A stretch of DNA of 64,000 nt, from NCBI RefSeq assembly GCF_001429165.1, contig NZ_LMIR01000001.1, positions 68,342 to 132,341 on the forward strand. The letters are read 5' to 3'. This stretch comes from Agromyces sp. Root81. Its GTDB lineage: Bacteria; Actinomycetota; Actinomycetes; Actinomycetales; Microbacteriaceae. The notes beneath the pieces were generated by a model that made no database searches, was not told the origin of the DNA, and was given only the letters and a program-made list of their open reading frames with translations. The position numbers and the translations under genes are program-made. Every line of letters starts with the position of its first letter. Positions within the stretch are counted from its first letter, which is position 1. This document shows, piece after piece, positions 60,514-64,000 of the stretch.

Positions 60514-61884
60514 GTGGTACAGCTCGTCGAGCCGGTCGTGAATGCAGATCCCTCCGTGATTGCCGGCCTCGACTATTGGCGCACGCTCCCCATCAAGCAG
60601 CAGCCGTCGTGGCCCGACCCCGAAGCGGCGCACGCGGCATCCGCTGAACTGGCGACCCTGCCGCCGCTCGTCTTCGCCGGCGAGGTCGACACGCTTCGCG
60701 ACCGCCTGGCCGCAGCGTCGCGCGGCGAGGCCTTCCTCCTGCAAGGCGGCGACTGCGCCGAGACCTTCGCGGGTGCGACGGCTGATCAGATCCGCAACCG
60801 CGTCAAGACGGTGCTGCAGATGGCGGTCGTGCTCACGTACGGCGCGTCGATGCCGGTCGTGAAGATGGGCCGCATGGCCGGGCAGTTCGCGAAGCCCCGC
60901 TCCAGCGACACCGAGACGCGCGGCGACGTCACCCTGCCCGCGTACCGCGGCGACATCGTGAACGGCTACGACTTCACCCCCGAGTCGCGCGCGGCCGACC
61001 CCAACCGGCTGATCAAGGGCTACCACACGGCGGCCTCGACGCTGAACCTCATCCGCGCCTTCACGCAGGGCGGGTTCGCCGACCTGCGCCAGGTGCACTC
61101 GTGGAACCAGGGCTTCGCGGCGAACCCCGCGAACGCCCGCTACGAGAACATGGCTCGCGAGATCGACCGCGCGATCAAGTTCATGGAGGCGTGCGGCGCC
61201 GACTTCGAGGCGATCAAGCACACCGAGTTCTACACCGGCCACGAGGGCCTGCTCATGGACTACGAGCGCCCCATGACCCGCATCGACTCGCGCACGGGGA
61301 CGCCCTACGACACCTCGAGCCACTTCATCTGGATCGGCGAGCGCACGCGTGAGCTCGACGGTGCGCACGTCGACTTCCTCTCGCGGGTGCGCAACCCGAT
61401 CGGCGTCAAGCTCGGCCCGTCGACGACGCCCGAGACCATGCTCGAACTCGTCGAGAAGCTCGACCCCGAGCGGGAGCCCGGTCGACTCACCTTCATCACG
61501 CGCATGGGTGCAGGCAGGATCCGCGAGGCGCTGCCGCCGCTGCTCGAGGCGATCAAGGCGAGCGACGCCAGCCCGCTGTGGGTCACCGACCCCATGCACG
61601 GCAATGGCATCACGACGCCCAACGGCTACAAGACGCGTCGCTTCGACGACGTCGTCGACGAGGTGAAGGGCTTCTTCGAGGCGCACCGCGATGCGGGCAC
61701 CCACCCGGGCGGCATCCACGTCGAACTGACCGGTGACGATGTCACGGAGTGCCTCGGCGGCTCCGAGCACATCGATGAGGAGACGCTGGCCACGCGCTAC
61801 GAGTCGCTCTGCGACCCGCGGCTGAACCACATGCAGTCCCTCGAGCTGGCGTTCCTCGTGGCCGAGGAACTCGCAGCCCGCTGA
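60514..61884 (+). CDS. aroG: Class II DAHP synthase
   Basis: A 456-residue 3-deoxy-D-arabino-heptulosonate-7-phosphate synthase of the class II (plant-like) type, first step of the shikimate pathway. Visible are LLQGGDCAETFAG with the metal Cys, KMGRMAGQFAKPRS, and WVTDPMHGNG. It has the mycobacterial AroG length, including the N-terminal extension that binds chorismate mutase in mycobacteria. The GTG at 60514 follows CAGGACG. A hairpin terminates the transcript. Confidence 0.95.
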   Translation: MVQLVEPVVNADPSVIAGLDYWRTLPIKQQPSWPDPEAAHAASAELATLPPLVFAGEVDTLRDRLAAASRGEAFLLQGGDCAETFAGATADQIRNRVKTVLQMAVVLTYGASMPVVKMGRMAGQFAKPRSSDTETRGDVTLPAYRGDIVNGYDFTPESRAADPNRLIKGYHTAASTLNLIRAFTQGGFADLRQVHSWNQGFAANPANARYENMAREIDRAIKFMEACGADFEAIKHTEFYTGHEGLLMDYERPMTRIDSRTGTPYDTSSHFIWIGERTRELDGAHVDFLSRVRNPIGVKLGPSTTPETMLELVEKLDPEREPGRLTFITRMGAGRIREALPPLLEAIKASDASPLWVTDPMHGNGITTPNGYKTRRFDDVVDEVKGFFEAHRDAGTHPGGIHVELTGDDVTECLGGSEHIDEETLATRYESLCDPRLNHMQSLELAFLVAEELAAR

Positions 61885-61894
61885 CGCGCGGATC

Positions 61895-61930
61895 AGGCGC
61901 GGGGCATCCGGTGACGGACGCCCCGCGCCT
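61895..61930. terminator. Terminator between aroG and the PASTA kinase
   Basis: Perfect 11-bp inverted repeat (61895-61905 and 61920-61930) with a 14-nt loop, 10 nt after the aroG stop, between convergent genes. Confidence 0.68.
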
Positions 61931-62023
61931 TCGTCGTCCCCGGCGGTGGAGAGTCGCCGTCACCGCGGCGTCGATGCGTTGCCGACGCGATCGTCGACCG
62001 TTCGCGACGATTCCGGCCCGAAC

Positions 62024-63955
62024 TCAGAGCGTGAGCGAGCCGACGAGGCGCACGGTGCTGTCGCGCACCGCCTGCGTGTCGCCGGCGGGATCCTGCGACT
62101 TCACGGTCGCGATCGGCAGGAAGAGGTCGGGCAGCTCGTAGCTCGCCTTGAGGCCGGCGGCCTCGAGCAGCGCGATCGCCTCGGCCATCGTCTTGCCCAC
62201 GACGTTCGGCACCGCGACGAGGTCCTGCCCCTTCGAGAGGGTCAGGTTGATGGTGTCGCCCTGCCGGACGACCTCGGTCGTCGGCTCTGCCGCGAAGACG
62301 TGTCCGTCGGGGACGCCGCCCGAGTTGTCGAAGACGGAGTCGAGGTAGGCGACCTGCAATCCGGCCTCCGTCAGCGCCGCCTCGGCTTCGGCGCCCGGCA
62401 GTCCGACGACGTCGGGAACCGGGCCGGCCGACACCACGAGGGTCAGCTCGCCGAGTTCGGCGTACTCCGCACCCACCGGGTTGCCGTCGGCATCGAGCAC
62501 GTCGATGACGAGACCGGCCTCGACCTCGCTCGTGAACTCGCGGAGATCGGGTTCGACGACCGTGAAGTCCTTCAAGGTTGCGCGGGCATCCGCGGACGGC
62601 GAGCCGCGGACCTCGGGCACCGGCAGGATGCTCGGCCCCTTCGAGACGAAGAGCGTCACGGTCGAGCCGCGCTGCGCCTGCTCGCCGCCCTCGGGGTCGG
62701 TGCCGGAGACCTGGCCGGCCGGCACGATCGGGTCGTTGCGTTCGGCGGGTTCGACCGTGAATCCGGCCTCCTCGAGCAGGTCGGTCGCGGCGGCGGGGGT
62801 GAGCGTCGCCGTCTCGGGCACCGGTGCGAGCGCCCCTGGACCGGCGCCGAAGTACCAGCCGGTGCCCGCAGCGAGTCCGGTGAGCAGCAGCACGAGGGCG
62901 ATGATCCAGTAGCCGCGCCGTTTGCGACGGTCGGCGCTCTTCGCGAGTGCTTCGGTGTCGTCGCCGTCGGATGCCTCGGCGATCGCCGTCGCCGTGACGG
63001 CGACGGGCGCGGCGGCGGCACCGAGCACGCGCGTCTCCGCCGTCACCGCGGCGGGCAGCGCGGCATCCGACAGGATCATCGTCGCCTGCGTCTGCAGCGG
63101 CTGATGGGACGACCGGATCGACGGTTCGACCTCGCGCAGGCGCTCGAGCATCTCGCGTGCGTCGTTCGGCCGCTCTTCGGGATCGCGGGCCGTGGCCCAC
63201 ACCACGAGCTCGTCGAGCTCGACGGGGACGGCGGGGTTCTTCGAGCTCGGCGTCGGCACCTGGTCGTTCGCGTGCTGGTACGCGATCGTCATCGGCGCCT
63301 CGCCGACGTAGGGCTGCTCGCCGGTGAGCATCTCGTACATCATGATGCCGACCGCGTAGATGTCGCTGCGGGCATCTGCCACCCCGCGCGTCACGAGCTC
63401 GGGGGAGAGGTAGGCGATCGTGCCGAGCAGTGCCTGGCCGGTGGCCGTGTTGGCACTCGCGGCACGGGCCAGGCCGAAGTCGCCGAGCTTGATGCGGCCG
63501 TCGTCGGCCAGCAGCACGTTCTCGGGCTTCAGGTCGCGGTGCACGATGCCCGCCTTGTGCGCGGCGGCGAGGCCGGCGAGCACGGCGTCCATGATGTCGA
63601 CGGTCTGCTCGGGCGTGAGCTTCTTGTAGTCCTTCAGTAGCTCGCGCAGCGTGATGCCGGGCAGGTACTCCATGACGAGGTAGGCCATATCGGCGTCCTG
63701 GCCCTGGTCGAAGACGTTCACGACGTTCGGGTGCGCGAGGCGGGCAGCGGAGCGGGCCTCCTGCACGAAGCGGGTCTTGAACGTGTTGTCGTCGGCGAGG
63801 TGGCCGTGCATGATCTTGATCGCGACGCGGCGCTCGAGGCGCAGGTCGGTCGCGAGGTACACCGTGGCCATGCCGCCGCGGGCGATCCGGGAGCGCACCT
63901 GATAGCGGCCGTCGATGAGACGGCCGATCATGGGGTCGACAGGCGCAGTGGTCAC
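62024..63955 (-). CDS. pknL: Ser/Thr protein kinase with PASTA domains (PknL type)
   Basis: A 643-residue receptor-like kinase. The kinase domain (residues 1-270) has IARGGMATVYLATD, VAIKIMHGH, IVHRDLKPENVLL and KLGDFGLARA; all catalytic residues are present. A juxtamembrane linker, one membrane segment (YWIIALVLLLTGLAAGTGWYF) and an extracellular part of about 260 residues with four PASTA-like repeats follow (for example VPEVRGSPSADARATL, VPDVVGLPGAEAEAAL, VPNVVGKTMAEAIALL). Mycobacterial PknL has the aroG-plsC-fadD15 context but no PASTA domains; corynebacterial PknL has them. The start is a GTG at 63955 with TAGACT 6 nt upstream. Confidence 0.92.
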   Translation of the reverse strand: MTTAPVDPMIGRLIDGRYQVRSRIARGGMATVYLATDLRLERRVAIKIMHGHLADDNTFKTRFVQEARSAARLAHPNVVNVFDQGQDADMAYLVMEYLPGITLRELLKDYKKLTPEQTVDIMDAVLAGLAAAHKAGIVHRDLKPENVLLADDGRIKLGDFGLARAASANTATGQALLGTIAYLSPELVTRGVADARSDIYAVGIMMYEMLTGEQPYVGEAPMTIAYQHANDQVPTPSSKNPAVPVELDELVVWATARDPEERPNDAREMLERLREVEPSIRSSHQPLQTQATMILSDAALPAAVTAETRVLGAAAAPVAVTATAIAEASDGDDTEALAKSADRRKRRGYWIIALVLLLTGLAAGTGWYFGAGPGALAPVPETATLTPAAATDLLEEAGFTVEPAERNDPIVPAGQVSGTDPEGGEQAQRGSTVTLFVSKGPSILPVPEVRGSPSADARATLKDFTVVEPDLREFTSEVEAGLVIDVLDADGNPVGAEYAELGELTLVVSAGPVPDVVGLPGAEAEAALTEAGLQVAYLDSVFDNSGGVPDGHVFAAEPTTEVVRQGDTINLTLSKGQDLVAVPNVVGKTMAEAIALLEAAGLKASYELPDLFLPIATVKSQDPAGDTQAVRDSTVRLVGSLTL

Positions 63956-64000
63956 TCTGAGAGTCTACGAAGAGCTATATGCCCCAACCCGCGTAAACGC

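Overview
The window is chromosomal DNA of a high-GC Gram-positive bacterium, most likely Microbacteriaceae (Agromyces- or Microbacterium-like). The evidence is the very G+C-rich coding sequence, frequent GTG starts, a garA/ftsR neighbourhood and an aroG/pknL/fadD15 neighbourhood as in mycobacteria and corynebacteria, actinobacterial MocR and F420-type proteins, and many genes with a TANNNT -10 hexamer 6-7 nt before the start codon (leaderless transcription). There are no rRNA or tRNA genes, CRISPR arrays, transposases or integrases. The taxon is inferred from content only.

Layout. 0-7.8 kb: an epimerase, a RibD-type reductase, an OmpR-type two-component pair, a flavin amine oxidase, a three-gene island with an Imm21-like orphan immunity gene, and an SDR. 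7.9-11.1 kb: a GH36 alpha-galactosidase with its LacI regulator. 11.1-15.9 kb: an aminotransferase divergent from a broken TetR gene, whose 3' end is duplicated around a 1.1-kb A+T-richer insert carrying one membrane protein. 15.9-18.7 kb: a Gre-like factor and a redox module (fdxA, flavin reductase, sodA) facing soxR across a SoxR-type operator. 18.7-23.6 kb: two class A beta-lactamase-fold proteins around a LysR regulator, an esterase and an SRPBCC protein. 23.7-31.8 kb: msrB-msrA, metH, and an ECF importer in which EcfT and both ATPases are one polypeptide, preceded by a lipoprotein.

32-34 and 45-46 kb: three paralogous membrane-anchored lytic-transglycosylase-like proteins that share an upstream element. 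34-48 kb: mostly single genes, including a stand-alone LigD-type polymerase behind a 68-bp tandem promoter repeat, a minimal P450-like gene with an ArsR regulator, a small alarmone synthetase and a MocR regulator. 47.8-50.3 kb: pgsA-garA-ftsR-merR. 50.4-56.7 kb: two ParA-like ATPases either side of pyruvate carboxylase, then peptide deformylase. 56.7-64 kb: fadD15, ROK glucokinase, plsC, class II DAHP synthase and a PASTA Ser/Thr kinase (PknL type).

Several parts fit together: SoxR with its redox operon; metH with methionine sulfoxide repair and a candidate B12 importer; and a PASTA kinase with a GarA-type substrate and pyruvate carboxylase, which together touch central carbon and nitrogen metabolism. 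Gaps longer than 300 bases without a gene do not occur. The first 32 bases and the last 45 bases hold no gene I can support apart from the start region of the kinase.
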